Positions 1 to 9,757 of a stretch of DNA of 64,000 nt are shown piece after piece. The notes under the pieces were generated by a model, which did no database searches, had not been told where the DNA came from, and saw only the letters and a program-made list of their open reading frames with translations. Position 1 is the stretch's first letter; each line of letters begins with the position of its first letter. Origin of the DNA: Roseateles_B sp041913905 (lineage in GTDB: Bacteria > Pseudomonadota > Gammaproteobacteria > Burkholderiales > Burkholderiaceae_C). The stretch covers positions 66,798 to 130,797 of the forward strand of contig JAYSEK010000012.1 of the NCBI GenBank assembly GCA_041913905.1. The letters run 5' to 3'. A program made the position numbers and the translations under genes.

Positions 1-1135
1 TCAGGTGATCGTGATGACGACCTATGCCGGTGTGGAGCTCGCGGTACAGGCGCTCAAAGCGGGTGCGCTGGACTTCGTCACCAAGCCCTGGGACCACCCG
101 CGCCTGCTGGGCGCCGTCTCCGCGGCGCTGGCCTTGCGCCCGACGGCGATCGACGCGCCGGAGGCCGTCTCGACTGGCGCGCTGCTGGGGCAGTCCGCCG
201 CCATGCAAGAGCTGCGTCGGCTGATCGCCGCCGTGGCCGGTACCGACGCCCATGTGCTGGTGCTGGGCGAGATGGGGGTGGGCAAGGAGCTGGTGGCCCG
301 TGAGCTGCACGAGCGCTCGCCGCGCCGAACCCGTCCCATGCTGGCGGTGGACCTGGGCGCGCTGCCGGACAGCCTGCTGGAGAGCGAGCTCTTCGGGCAC
401 CGTCGCGGCAGCTATACCGATGCGCGGCACGACCGCCCGGGCCGCCTCCTCGCGGCGGCCGGCGGCACCTTGCTGCTGGACGAGATCGGCAATCTCTCCA
501 TGGCCGGCCAGGCCCGCCTGCTGGGCGTGCTGGAGAGGCGCGAGTTCACGCCCCTGGGCGCCGACACGCCGCTGCCGCTGCAGGCGCGCATCGTCAGCGC
601 CACCAACCTGGACGAGACCGCGCTCTTCGATCCGCAGCGTTTCCGCCCCGATCTGCTCTACCGTTTGAACACCATCGTGCTGCGCGTGCCGCCGCTGCGG
701 GAAAGGCGCGAGGACATCCCGCAGCTGGCCACGCATTTCCTGGCCCGTTTCGCCGCCGAGCACGGACGGCTGCCACGCCCCCTGAGCGCGGCGGCGCTGC
801 AGGCCCTGCAGGCGCATGACTGGCCCGGCAATGTGCGCGACCTGCGCCAGGCCTGCGAGCGCGCGGTGATCCTGGCTTCAGGCGCGCAGTTCGAGCCGGA
901 GGACTTCCAACTGGGGGGCGTGGCGGTGCCCGCAGCCGTCGGCATGAGCTCGACCATCGGCCCGGCCTCCGACCCGAGCACCGCCCGACCCACCGGCCTC
1001 ACCCTGGCCGAGCGCGAACGCGCTGCGCTGGACGAGGCCTTGCGAGAGGCGCAAGGCAATATCAGCGAGGCAGCGCGCCGCCTGGGGGTGTCCCGCGCCG
1101 CCCTGTATCGTCGAATGGACAAGCATGGACTTTGA
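1..1135 (+). CDS. NtrC-family sigma-54-type response regulator (5' truncated)
   Basis: The gene enters from the left edge, so the phosphoacceptor half of the receiver is missing. What remains starts at the receiver's conserved Thr (VMTTYA) and Lys (TKPW). Numbering visible residues from the codon at base 5, an AAA+ domain follows with Walker A GEMGVGKE (88-95), GSYTDA (135-140) in place of the sigma-54-contacting GAFTGA loop, Walker B LLLDE (156-160) and sensor I RIVSATN. The protein ends in a Fis-type helix-turn-helix (GNISEAARRLGVSRAALYRR). It presumably activates sigma-54 promoters after phosphorylation by the kinase encoded next, whose start codon overlaps this gene by 11 bp. The GSYTDA loop is a variant but keeps the central aromatic-Thr pair, so it may still function. 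The target genes are not visible, because the likely upstream neighbours lie outside the window. Confidence 0.93.
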   Translation, partial: QVIVMTTYAGVELAVQALKAGALDFVTKPWDHPRLLGAVSAALALRPTAIDAPEAVSTGALLGQSAAMQELRRLIAAVAGTDAHVLVLGEMGVGKELVARELHERSPRRTRPMLAVDLGALPDSLLESELFGHRRGSYTDARHDRPGRLLAAAGGTLLLDEIGNLSMAGQARLLGVLERREFTPLGADTPLPLQARIVSATNLDETALFDPQRFRPDLLYRLNTIVLRVPPLRERREDIPQLATHFLARFAAEHGRLPRPLSAAALQALQAHDWPGNVRDLRQACERAVILASGAQFEPEDFQLGGVAVPAAVGMSSTIGPASDPSTARPTGLTLAERERAALDEALREAQGNISEAARRLGVSRAALYRRMDKHGL

Positions 1136-2393
1136 TCGGTCGCTGCGCCGAGCAGCCTGGCGCATGCTGCCGCTGCTGGGGCTGGCGCTGCTGGCCGCCT
1201 GGGCCATGGGTGCGGCGGACACAGACCGCAGCCGGGTGCTCGCGGCGCTGGGCCTTGCGTTGGTCCTTGGTCTGATGTGGGGTCAGGTCTTGCCCCTGTG
1301 GCGGGCGGCGCGCGACCTGGCGGGCATGGCGCATGCCGGTGAGGGACGGGAGACCGTGTTGCGCCATCGCGAGCGGGCTGCCGCGCTCAGCGAAGCGCTG
1401 CTGGACCAGGTGCCGGTGGCCCTGTGGTGTTGCCTGGAGCGGGGCGCGCCCGAGGCCCTCAACGGCGCGGCGCGGCGCTGGCTGGCCCCGGGCGGTGCGC
1501 GCGATGCTGATGCGCTGCTGGCTCAGCTGCGTGAACAGGCCGAGTCCGCCAGCCGGCAGCGCAGCTGGCTGCGCGTGGACACCGAACGCGGCGAGGAGCG
1601 CTGCCTTCTGGCGGCACGGCCCTGGGTGCAGGAAGGCCGGTCAGGCTGGCTGCTGGCGCTGCTGCCGCTGGAGTCCGCCCTGGAAGCCGAGACCCTGCGC
1701 GCCTGGCGACAGCTGGTGCATGTTCTGACCCACGAGATCATGAACTCGCTGACCCCGATTGCCTCGCTGGCACGCAGCGCTCAGGAACTCCAGGCGGCGG
1801 CAAGTCCCTCGCAGGCGCCGGCGGCCGATGCCGCTGCCGACCTGGCCCTGGCGCTGGAGGCCATCGCGCGGCGGGCCGAGTCCCTCTCGCGCTTCGTCGC
1901 GGACTACCGCCGCATCAGCGACTGGCCGGCGCCCACGCTGGAGCCCGTGGCCTTGCAAGGCCTGTTCGACCGTCTGGCGATCCTGCAGGCGCCGCGCTGG
2001 GAGGCGCGCGGGGGCGTCCTGCATTTCGAGCTGGAGTCGCCGGGCTTGCTGCTCAGCGCCGACGCTGGACAGCTGGAGCAAGTCCTGCTGAACCTCCTGC
2101 GCAACGCCGAGCAGGCGACGCAGGCGCTGCCTCGGCCGCAGGCATGGGTACAGGCGCGGCTGGGGCGCGGCGGGCGCTTGTGCATCGAGGTCCGGGACAA
2201 CGGCCCGGGTGTGCCGCCGGGCCTGGAGCGGGACATCTTCCTGCCTTTCTTCAGCACCAAGGAGCGCGAGGCTGGCAGCGGCGCGCGTGGCATCGGCCTG
2301 GCGGTGGTGCGCCAGCTGGTTCACGGCATGGGCGGCACCGTTCGCCTGCAGCGCCGCGCGCAAGGCGGGGCCTGCTTCGTGCTGAGCTTCTGA
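1125..2393 (+). CDS. Membrane-bound sensor histidine kinase, partner of the preceding regulator
   Basis: This is a 422-residue kinase. Two hydrophobic segments near the N-terminus (about 12-29 and 38-55) leave almost no periplasmic loop, so it probably senses within the membrane or cytoplasm. A poorly conserved PAS-like stretch (about 85-185) follows. The phosphoacceptor is His203 in THEIMNSLTPI, the NtrY/NtrB-like form of the H-box. The ATPase domain carries NLLRNAEQ (N box), DNGPGVP (G1), FLPFFSTK (F box) and GARGIGLAVV (G2). The start overlaps the upstream regulator by 11 bp, a strong sign of co-translation. The gene ends 6 bp from a convergent esterase gene. The signal it senses cannot be read from the sequence. 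Confidence 0.92.
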   Translation: MDFDRSLRRAAWRMLPLLGLALLAAWAMGAADTDRSRVLAALGLALVLGLMWGQVLPLWRAARDLAGMAHAGEGRETVLRHRERAAALSEALLDQVPVALWCCLERGAPEALNGAARRWLAPGGARDADALLAQLREQAESASRQRSWLRVDTERGEERCLLAARPWVQEGRSGWLLALLPLESALEAETLRAWRQLVHVLTHEIMNSLTPIASLARSAQELQAAASPSQAPAADAAADLALALEAIARRAESLSRFVADYRRISDWPAPTLEPVALQGLFDRLAILQAPRWEARGGVLHFELESPGLLLSADAGQLEQVLLNLLRNAEQATQALPRPQAWVQARLGRGGRLCIEVRDNGPGVPPGLERDIFLPFFSTKEREAGSGARGIGLAVVRQLVHGMGGTVRLQRRAQGGACFVLSF

Positions 2394-2399
2394 TGCGCC

Positions 2400-3062
2400 T
2401 CAGGCCAGGCATTGGCGGATGAAGCCGGCGATGTCGGCGATCTCCTCCATGCACAGCTCATGCCCTATCGGGTAGTCCTTCCATTGCGGGCGGTAGCCCA
2501 GACGCTCCAGCTCGGCCCTGCTGGCCAGGCCGCGGGCGGGGAGCACCACATCGTCGGCGTCGCCATGGGCGAGGAAGATCGGCACGTCGACGTTGGCCAT
2601 GTGGCGCTCGGCCTGCGTGCTGTCCAGCAGGGGCAGGTAGCCCGAGAGCGCCACCAGGCCCGCCAGGCGCTGCGGGTGGCGCAGGCCGGTCATCAGGGTC
2701 ATGGCGGCGCCTTGCGAAAAGCCCATCAGCACGATGCGCGCGGCGGGGATGCCGCGCTCGATCTCCTGCGCGATCAGCGCTTCGATCTGCCGCTGCGATT
2801 CGCGCAGGCCGCGTTCGTCCTCCACCCGCTGGCCCGTGGCATCCAGGCCGATGTCGTACCAGGCCGGCATGCGGTAGCCGCCGTTGATGGACACCGGCCG
2901 GTCAGGGGCCTGGGGCAGGATCACCCGCAAGCCGCCGAGGGCCCGCAGGTCCAGGGCCTGGCAGACCGGGACGAAATCCTCGCCGCTGGCGCCCAGGCCG
3001 TGCAGGACGATGAGGCTGGCCGCAGGCGCGGCCTGGGTCTGAAGTTCGATGGTGTCGAGCAT
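2400..3062 (-). CDS. Alpha/beta-hydrolase, carboxylesterase/phospholipase type
   Basis: A 220-residue cytoplasmic protein of the small carboxylesterase family (dienelactone-hydrolase-like fold, Est/YpfH type). Visible features are the oxyanion-hole loop HGLGASGEDF (21-30), the nucleophile elbow GFSQGAA with Ser116, the acid Asp168 in HGDADDVV, and the base His201 in GHELCMEE. All are at the usual spacing and the length is typical. The ATG at 3062 was chosen because the family begins just before this strand; the open frame continues upstream but shows no conserved sequence. The natural ester substrate cannot be told. It is transcribed convergently with the kinase gene and divergently from the lipoprotein gene at 3185. 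Confidence 0.9.
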   Translation of the reverse strand: MLDTIELQTQAAPAASLIVLHGLGASGEDFVPVCQALDLRALGGLRVILPQAPDRPVSINGGYRMPAWYDIGLDATGQRVEDERGLRESQRQIEALIAQEIERGIPAARIVLMGFSQGAAMTLMTGLRHPQRLAGLVALSGYLPLLDSTQAERHMANVDVPIFLAHGDADDVVLPARGLASRAELERLGYRPQWKDYPIGHELCMEEIADIAGFIRQCLA

Positions 3063-3184
3063 GGATCGGTCCGGACGGGGCAGTTTGCATGGGTCGTGCG
3101 GCAGGCGCGCCGCACCGCCATCATCCCATGCGAGGGCCGCTACCATGCGGCCTCGCGCAGAGCTGCGCAGACGGGACGACAGCG

Positions 3185-4177
3185 ATGAATCATGCACGAC
3201 AGCGCATCACCAGCCACGAGGCGGCGCGCCTGGGGCTCCGCGGCGGTCTGGCCGGCCTGGCCCTGGCCTTGGCCTTGGCCTTGTGCGCCTGCGCGGCCCT
3301 GGGCCCCGGGGCGACGGAGCTGCCAGCCAAGCCCACGCAAAGCCCGGACAGCCTGGCCATGGAATGCCCGTCCGAGTTCCGCTATGAGCTGGCGCTGCCG
3401 GCCGGCGCGAACCTGGCCTTGCTGCAGGCGCACGCCACACAACGTCTCCAGGCCCTGGGCCTGCGGGTGAACTGGGAGGGGCCCTGGGAGCATGCGCAGC
3501 CGCAACGCTTCGGGCCCGACGCGGCCGATCTGGCCCGACTGCGTCGCCTGCTTGCCGTGGTGCTGCCGGCGCTGGAGCGTTACCACCCCGGCTTTTTCCA
3601 GCGCGTGGGGCTGCAGGAGGTGGGGCTGGTCAAGGACCTCGTCGTGGGGGGCTCGCAGCTGCGCCTGGCGATGCCGGCGGCCGAACGCTCGGCCGTGGTC
3701 TATGCGGACAACGCCAATCCCCTGTGTCCCGCCGGCATGGAGCTGCGCGTGCATCACGAGCTCTATCACCTGGTCGAGCAGCGCCTCTTCGGCGACTTCT
3801 ACTACCGCGATCCCGCCTGGCTGGCGCTGAACCCCGAGGGGCTGAGCTACGGCCAGGGCGGTGCCACGGCCTACGGCGGCGTGTTCCACAACCTGGGCCA
3901 TCCGGCCGCAGGACTGGTGAGCCGCTATGCGCAGTTCGGTCCCGAGGAAGACAAGGCCGAGGTCTTCGGCTGGATGATGACGCCGGGTTATGCGGGCCGC
4001 GTCAAGGCCTGGTCCGGGCAAGACCTGGCCCTGGCCGCCAAGCGTCGCTTCATGATGGCCCTGGTGCATCGGCTCAGCGCCGGCACCATGAGCGAGAGCT
4101 TCTTCGAGGCGATCGCGCGCCAGCAGGCAGCCGTGCCGGCCGCCCCGGAGAAGTCGGCAGAGCGAACGGGCGCGTGA
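3185..4177 (+). CDS. Putative lipoprotein with HExxH zinc-metallopeptidase motif
   Basis: A 330-residue protein. A basic N-terminus and a hydrophobic stretch rich in Leu-Ala (21-35) end at Cys36 (LCAC), a plausible lipobox, so it is probably anchored in an envelope membrane. The core has HELYH (191-195), a classic HExxH zinc site preceded by another His. It is followed at about 65 residues by EEDKAEVFGW (254-263), whose acidic residues are well placed to supply the third ligand, as in gluzincin-like folds. I do not recognise the exact family. The alternative start further upstream (3089) would put a long non-signal segment before the signal peptide, so ATG 3185 is preferred. A protease or peptidoglycan-associated role is inference. 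Confidence 0.8.
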   Translation: MNHARQRITSHEAARLGLRGGLAGLALALALALCACAALGPGATELPAKPTQSPDSLAMECPSEFRYELALPAGANLALLQAHATQRLQALGLRVNWEGPWEHAQPQRFGPDAADLARLRRLLAVVLPALERYHPGFFQRVGLQEVGLVKDLVVGGSQLRLAMPAAERSAVVYADNANPLCPAGMELRVHHELYHLVEQRLFGDFYYRDPAWLALNPEGLSYGQGGATAYGGVFHNLGHPAAGLVSRYAQFGPEEDKAEVFGWMMTPGYAGRVKAWSGQDLALAAKRRFMMALVHRLSAGTMSESFFEAIARQQAAVPAAPEKSAERTGA

Positions 4178-4195
4178 CCAGTCCGTTCGCAGCCT

Positions 4196-7100
4196 TCAGC
4201 GCGTCTGCAGCGGCGACGCAGGCGGCGCCGTCGGATCCTCGATCACCGGCGGGCGGTCGACCGAGCGCACGGCCCCGGGCTTGAACAGCGGCATCACGTC
4301 GCGCCTGCCGCGCTCCAGGTAGGGCACGGGCTGGTCCATCCAGGCCGGCCGGGGCTCGCCCAGCAGGTAGTGGTCGAAGAATTCGCCCATGTGCACGGTG
4401 AAGTGCTTGAGGGCGTCGCGGTCCTTCAGGCCGTGCTTCTCGCCGTTGTAGTTGAACCAGTAGGCCTCCTTGCCCAGGCGGCGCAGCGCGGTGAAGAACT
4501 CGATGGCCTGGTAGTAGGGCACGGCATCGTCCTCATCGTTGTGCACGGTGAGGTAGGGCGTGGTGATGCGGTCGACACGGAAGATGGGCGAGTTCTCCAC
4601 ATACAAATCGGGCCGCTGCCAGGGTGTGGCGCCGATGCGGCTTTGCTGCTGCTCGTACTGGAAAGCCCGGCTCCTGCCGGTGCCCCAGCGAATGCCGCCA
4701 TAGCCGCTGACCATATTCGCCATGGAGGCACCAGCTTCGGCGGCGCGGAACATCGAGGTGCGCGTCAGCAGGTCGTTGATCTGGTAGGCCCCCCAGCTGT
4801 GGCCCTGGATGCCGATGCGCTTGACGTCGACGAAGCCCTGCTTCACCAGTTGCTGAATCGCGGGAATCACCGTGTCCATCGCACTCTGGCCCGGGTGGCC
4901 GATGGTGTAGACGATGTCCGGCCGCAGCACCAGGTAACCCTTGCTGACGTAGCGGCTGACGTTGATGTTCTGGCCCGGTGCGGGCGGCACGTAGTGGTGC
5001 AGCTTGTCCGTCATCTTCTCGTAGATGTAGACCATCAGCGGGTACTTCTTCTTCGGGTCGAAGTCCTCCGGTTTGGCCAGCAAGGCGCGCAGCTTCCGGC
5101 CCTTGGCCGAGGTGTAGCCGATGATCTCCTGCGTGCCCCAGCGCAACTGGGCCTGCTGTGGATTGGCATGGGACAGCTGGCGGGGCTGGCCCAGCGTGCC
5201 CTGGCTCCACCAGAGGTCAGGAAAGCTGCGGAAGTCCTGGGCCGTGTGCAGCCAGACGTCGGCATCGCGGGCCTTCACCAGGCCGCCCAGCAGCTGCGGC
5301 CTGTGCAGCAGGCGCTCGGGCGCGGCAGGGCCGGCCGGGTCCAGGCGGTAGAAGGCGGTCGACCTGTCCTGCTCGGCCGTGCCCAGCAGGATCCATGGAC
5401 CCTCGGGCAGCGGATGGAAGTGCCGCTCTTCGCGATCCCGCCCTTCGTCGTCCACTCGCTGCAGGCGCAGCTCCACTTGCTGCTGCCGGCCCAGGCCCTG
5501 GGTCAGGCGCCGCGCCTGGAGGCTCTCGGGTTCGACGGACCACAGCTCGTACTGCGCGTTCAGCACCACCGCGCGGTCATTGGCCAGCCAGCCGACCTGG
5601 CCGTAGGCATCCGCCGGCTCGACCACATCGCGTTCCACGTTCTCGAAGTGCTCGCCCTGGATGGCCGCCGTCAGGGCGCGTTCGCGGCCATCCTCGGTCC
5701 GCCAGGCCATCCACTGCTTGCGCTCGGGGACGAAGGCCGTCACGTAGCGGCCGCCGGGCGAGAGCAGCGGCATGCTGCGCAGCTTGCGGGCCAGCAGCCG
5801 CGTACTGCCGTCTCGCAGGTTCACGGCATAGGCGTCCCGGTAGAGCGAGTCCCAGGATTGCAGGGCGCGGTAGGGCAGCTCATTGAAACCCAGGGCGACA
5901 TCGGCGTTGTCGTTGAACACCACCTCCGGCAGCTCCGGAGTGGCCAGCTGAACGAAGCGCCGGCCCGTCGGGCTGGTCGTGTCCGACAGATGGATCACGG
6001 CGCGGTAGCTGCGCAGCTTCTCCTTGTCGGCACGCACCTTCTGCATGGACTGCAGTTCCGGGTCCTTCCAGTGCCAGAGGTCGACCTTGAGGGGCTCGGG
6101 CGCATCCTTGGCGGGCTCCTTGGGCAAGGGCGCGGTCCCCAGGAAGAGTCGCTGCCCGTCCCTGCTGAATCGCAGGCTGGCATGCTCGCTGGGGCCGAAA
6201 CCCTCGCGCAGACCTGGGCTGCCCGCGGCCAGCAATTCGACGGCACCGTCCTGGCCGTCTTGCCAAAGGTAGAGCTTGAAGGGGGTGGCGGGGGCCTTGC
6301 CTTCGTCCTTGGCTGCGCTCTTGGGCTGCTGGGCCAGGTGGTCGCGGTTGCTGAGAAAGGCCAGTTGGCGCCCGGCCTCGTCGAACTGCAATTGCTTGTA
6401 CACGCCCGGGCCGCCCAGCAGGCGCCTGGGCTCGCCCCCGCTTCCGGGCAGCAGGTAGACACCGTCGCGGCCGGGCTCGGGCGGCTTGCCCTCACGGGCC
6501 GGCTCCTTCACGGGGGCCGTGCTTAGGGCGTAGGCCAGCCAGCGTCCGTCGCGGCTCCAGGCGAAGCTGCCGACGTCTTCCAGGCGTTGGCGCTGACCGC
6601 TTGCGGGGTCCACCAGCAGCAGCGGGCTGCTGCCCTCCTTCTTCTTGCCGGATTCCGCGCTGGCGTGGCTGGCGCCGAAGAAGCCGTTCTCGCTGGGCGC
6701 CGTCTGATCGTCGGCATCGCCGGCTTTGTGGGCGGGGAGTCTTTTGTCGTCCTTCCCCTCGACCTTGGCCGGCGGCTCCAGCCACAGGGCCAGGCGTGAG
6801 ACGCCCTCTTCGGCAAAGGCGAAGCGGCGAACACGCTCCAGCGTCTCGAAGCGGCCGCTGGACAGGTCCATCCATCCTGCGCCGGGTTTGGGGGCGTCCT
6901 CGCCTTTCTTCTTGTCTTTCTTGGCCTGGTCCAGGGCCTCGCGCGTCGGGGCCTGGGCAAAGGCCAGGAAGCGGCTGTCCGCGCTGAACTGGGGCTGCAG
7001 GCCGCGCGGCACGCGCCATTCCTGCTCGTCGGCCAGGCGTCGCACGACCAGTTCGCCGTCGCTTTCCTGCCCCACCAGCGCATAGGCGGCGAAGCGGCCG

Positions 7101-7276
7101 TCGCGCGACAGCGCCGCGCCCTGGATGCTGCGCCACTGCGCGTAATCGCTGTGGGCGATGGGGCGCTTCTCGGCGGCGACGGCCCCCACGGTTTCCGAGC
7201 CGGCGAGGGCGGGGCTCAAGCTGAGGATGCCGGCCAGCAGCAGGCTGTAGGCGAAGAGGGAGCGGCGATGGAGCAT
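4196..7276 (-). CDS. Exported S9-family (prolyl oligopeptidase) serine peptidase
   Basis: A 1026-residue protein with a Sec signal peptide (basic MLHRRS, hydrophobic core, ALAG near residue 27), so periplasmic or secreted. The N-terminal two thirds are WD/PD40-like beta-propeller repeats (SADSRFLAFA, SRDGRWLAYA, DEAGRQLAFLS). The C-terminal alpha/beta-hydrolase domain has the nucleophile Ser827 in GHSWGAYQ, Asp916 in NDEDDAV and His948 in GEKHGL, forming a complete triad. It is longer than typical dipeptidyl-peptidase-IV relatives because of lysine- and alanine-rich insertions between propeller blades. The ATG at 7276 is preferred over an in-frame TTG at 7285. The convergent lipoprotein gene ends 18 bp away. 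The likely role is hydrolysis of peptides for nutrition. Confidence 0.92.
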   Translation of the reverse strand: MLHRRSLFAYSLLLAGILSLSPALAGSETVGAVAAEKRPIAHSDYAQWRSIQGAALSRDGRFAAYALVGQESDGELVVRRLADEQEWRVPRGLQPQFSADSRFLAFAQAPTREALDQAKKDKKKGEDAPKPGAGWMDLSSGRFETLERVRRFAFAEEGVSRLALWLEPPAKVEGKDDKRLPAHKAGDADDQTAPSENGFFGASHASAESGKKKEGSSPLLLVDPASGQRQRLEDVGSFAWSRDGRWLAYALSTAPVKEPAREGKPPEPGRDGVYLLPGSGGEPRRLLGGPGVYKQLQFDEAGRQLAFLSNRDHLAQQPKSAAKDEGKAPATPFKLYLWQDGQDGAVELLAAGSPGLREGFGPSEHASLRFSRDGQRLFLGTAPLPKEPAKDAPEPLKVDLWHWKDPELQSMQKVRADKEKLRSYRAVIHLSDTTSPTGRRFVQLATPELPEVVFNDNADVALGFNELPYRALQSWDSLYRDAYAVNLRDGSTRLLARKLRSMPLLSPGGRYVTAFVPERKQWMAWRTEDGRERALTAAIQGEHFENVERDVVEPADAYGQVGWLANDRAVVLNAQYELWSVEPESLQARRLTQGLGRQQQVELRLQRVDDEGRDREERHFHPLPEGPWILLGTAEQDRSTAFYRLDPAGPAAPERLLHRPQLLGGLVKARDADVWLHTAQDFRSFPDLWWSQGTLGQPRQLSHANPQQAQLRWGTQEIIGYTSAKGRKLRALLAKPEDFDPKKKYPLMVYIYEKMTDKLHHYVPPAPGQNINVSRYVSKGYLVLRPDIVYTIGHPGQSAMDTVIPAIQQLVKQGFVDVKRIGIQGHSWGAYQINDLLTRTSMFRAAEAGASMANMVSGYGGIRWGTGRSRAFQYEQQQSRIGATPWQRPDLYVENSPIFRVDRITTPYLTVHNDEDDAVPYYQAIEFFTALRRLGKEAYWFNYNGEKHGLKDRDALKHFTVHMGEFFDHYLLGEPRPAWMDQPVPYLERGRRDVMPLFKPGAVRSVDRPPVIEDPTAPPASPLQTR

Positions 7277-7590
7277 GGCTTGCAAAGACGAAAACGAGCA
7301 GGCCCGCTTTATAGCAAGCCAGTCCGCTCAGGGCATGCCCATTGGTACAACAGTCTTAGCCAATGCTTATGCCTGGCAGACGATCGATGCGCGCGCTTCT
7401 CTGCCCGAGATGCCAGGCCTATGCCAGGCCTCGCCGTTTTCTTCAGGGCCCGCCTTGTGCCATTCAGGCGTGCCAACGACGCAATTCCTCTTGCAAGCCC
7501 TGATGCAGAAGTAGGAGGGGGTGATGGCCGATGGTGTTGCTGGCGATGCTAATGAATTGGGTGCGCGCGTAGGCTGACGCAGGCCGGGGC
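7277..7590. other. Intergenic region between peptidase and response regulator genes
   Basis: No convincing gene is seen here. The segment is less G+C-rich than its surroundings and must hold the promoter of the leftward peptidase gene. It contains an 11-bp perfect tandem duplication (ATGCCAGGCCT at 7410-7420 and 7421-7431). Short open frames here lack a ribosome-binding site and recognisable composition. Confidence 0.5.
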
Positions 7591-7974
7591 TCAGTCCATC
7601 GCGCCGTCATAGAGCTTGCTGATGCCTTGCACCAGCTGCAGGGGGCCGAAGGGCTTGGCAATGAACAGGTCCGCCCCGGAGGACTCATACTCGCTGCGCA
7701 GATCCTCGAAGGGGCGCGCGCTGACGATGATCACCTTGGGCGCTGGATGAGGCGCGGCCATCTGCTTGATCTGCCGGCAGGTGTCCAGGCCGGACATGCC
7801 GCCGGGCAGCATGACATCCATCAAGATCAGGTCAGGGGGCTCACGGCTCACCTGATCCAGCGCCTCTGCTGCGTTGCCGGCCTCGCTCAAGGTGAAGCTC
7901 TGCGCCAACTCCAGCGTCATGCGCAGCAGGTCGCGAATCTCGCGCTGGTCATCGACGATCAGGATCTTCTTCAT
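7591..7974 (-). CDS. Single-domain CheY-like response regulator
   Basis: A 127-residue protein consisting only of a receiver domain: MKKILIVDD acidic pocket, phosphoacceptor Asp53 in LILMDVMLP, Ser85 in IIVSARP, and Lys107 in FIAKPFG. There is no output domain, so it must act by protein-protein contact, as CheY or phosphorelay intermediates do. No kinase gene is adjacent on the same strand and the neighbours give no clue to partners. The start ATG at 7974 directly precedes the first beta strand. Confidence 0.9.
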   Translation of the reverse strand: MKKILIVDDQREIRDLLRMTLELAQSFTLSEAGNAAEALDQVSREPPDLILMDVMLPGGMSGLDTCRQIKQMAAPHPAPKVIIVSARPFEDLRSEYESSGADLFIAKPFGPLQLVQGISKLYDGAMD

Positions 7975-8115
7975 GGCGGCATCCCTGGCCGGCAGGCCTG
8001 TTGCTCGCCCCAGCTCCGGCTGAGGGCGTCGGGCCTGCGAGCCTCATGGCCCGACCCTAGCCCAGGGCTGCGACCTTGGCAAGCCTCATGAACCGCCGTG
8101 ACGTGACGCGTGCAC

Positions 8116-8889
8116 TCAGTGCTCGGCCATCCAGAAGAACACGGCCGTCAGGCGCTTGTCTTCCAGCGCCTCGCCGAAATAGCGGGTAGCACTGTGCACC
8201 AGGGCCGCCTTGTAGAGCAGCAGGCGGTTGAAGCGGTTGTCCACGCGCCTTTCCTCGTACCAGGCCTGCGGCGGCAGGCTGCGAACGTTGAGGGCGTCGA
8301 CCAGGTTCTTGTGCGGCGCGCCGACCAGGTTGCCGCCCATGGCGCCGTTGGGGTAGCGCAGGCGGTAGAAGCTGGTGCCGCTGTCTGGCGGTGGGGCGGG
8401 GTGCAGATAGAGCACGGCGGCGTAGGTGCAGAGGTCGCGGCGGTCGGTGTGCGGGCGGGCGCCGCACTCCTTTTCGCCCACCGCCTGGGCCACGTTGAAG
8501 TCCAGCGTCGCTCCGTTGGGTGCGGTCCCGACCCACAATCGCTTGGCGCCTGTCGCTTCCTTCACATAGCTTTCGATCTGCGCCAGCTCGGTCGCGTTCA
8601 GCGCGCCATGGAAACGCATGCCGGGCCAGCTCTCCTTCGCATGGGGAAAGCCGTAGTGCCAGTCCCGATGCTGCAGGCAGCGCTCGCGGATGTCGACCGC
8701 ATTGGGGAGCATGTCGTCGCGTATCCAGTAGTTGCGACCCAGTTCCAGCCCGTCTTCGACAAGACGCGGCGCGGTGGGAGGAATAGGCGGCAGGACCGTG
8801 CCGGGCGGAGGCATGGGGATCATGGGTGGCGTCGGGCGAGGAACACGGGACGAGAGCGGGCTGGCAAGGCTTGGCAGCCTAGCACCCAC
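8116..8889 (-). CDS. DUF6445-like protein with 2-oxoglutarate/Fe(II)-oxygenase-like motifs
   Basis: A 257-residue protein. The first ~35 residues are proline-rich low complexity. The remainder resembles proteins annotated as DUF6445: a conserved HTDRRD (His-x-Asp), a strand AAVLYLHPAP, GTSFYRLRYPNG, and a distal HSATRYFG followed by KRLTAVFFW. The order H-x-D, distal H, then R/K is what a double-stranded beta-helix 2-oxoglutarate/Fe(II) oxygenase would show, so a hydroxylase fold is a reasonable inference but unproven. Such genes often sit near TonB-dependent receptors or tryptophan-halogenase-type genes. Here it lies between a response regulator and a CAP protein, so the context does not help. 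Confidence 0.7.
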   Translation of the reverse strand: MGARLPSLASPLSSRVPRPTPPMIPMPPPGTVLPPIPPTAPRLVEDGLELGRNYWIRDDMLPNAVDIRERCLQHRDWHYGFPHAKESWPGMRFHGALNATELAQIESYVKEATGAKRLWVGTAPNGATLDFNVAQAVGEKECGARPHTDRRDLCTYAAVLYLHPAPPPDSGTSFYRLRYPNGAMGGNLVGAPHKNLVDALNVRSLPPQAWYEERRVDNRFNRLLLYKAALVHSATRYFGEALEDKRLTAVFFWMAEH

Positions 8890-9051
8890 CTCGCCACTTG
8901 TTGCCTGGGGACTTCACGGCTTGCCGCCGGACCGGGGCGACCCAGGCGGTGGCAACAGGCTGCGAGCGTCGGTGTGCAGATGTAGCCGCGCCGCAGAAAA
9001 AGCGCTCAGGGCGCTCACAATGCGCCGCCCTTTTGGAGAAATGTGCCTGCC

Positions 9052-9744
<693 letters not shown>

Positions 9745-9757
9745 GCCTGCGCCGCGA

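Noticed and set aside
4370..6526. Long open frame on the plus strand
   Set aside because: It is antisense to the peptidase gene, with a composition (Val/Ala/Gly/Leu/Gln-rich, no domain) typical of a mirror frame in G+C-rich DNA.
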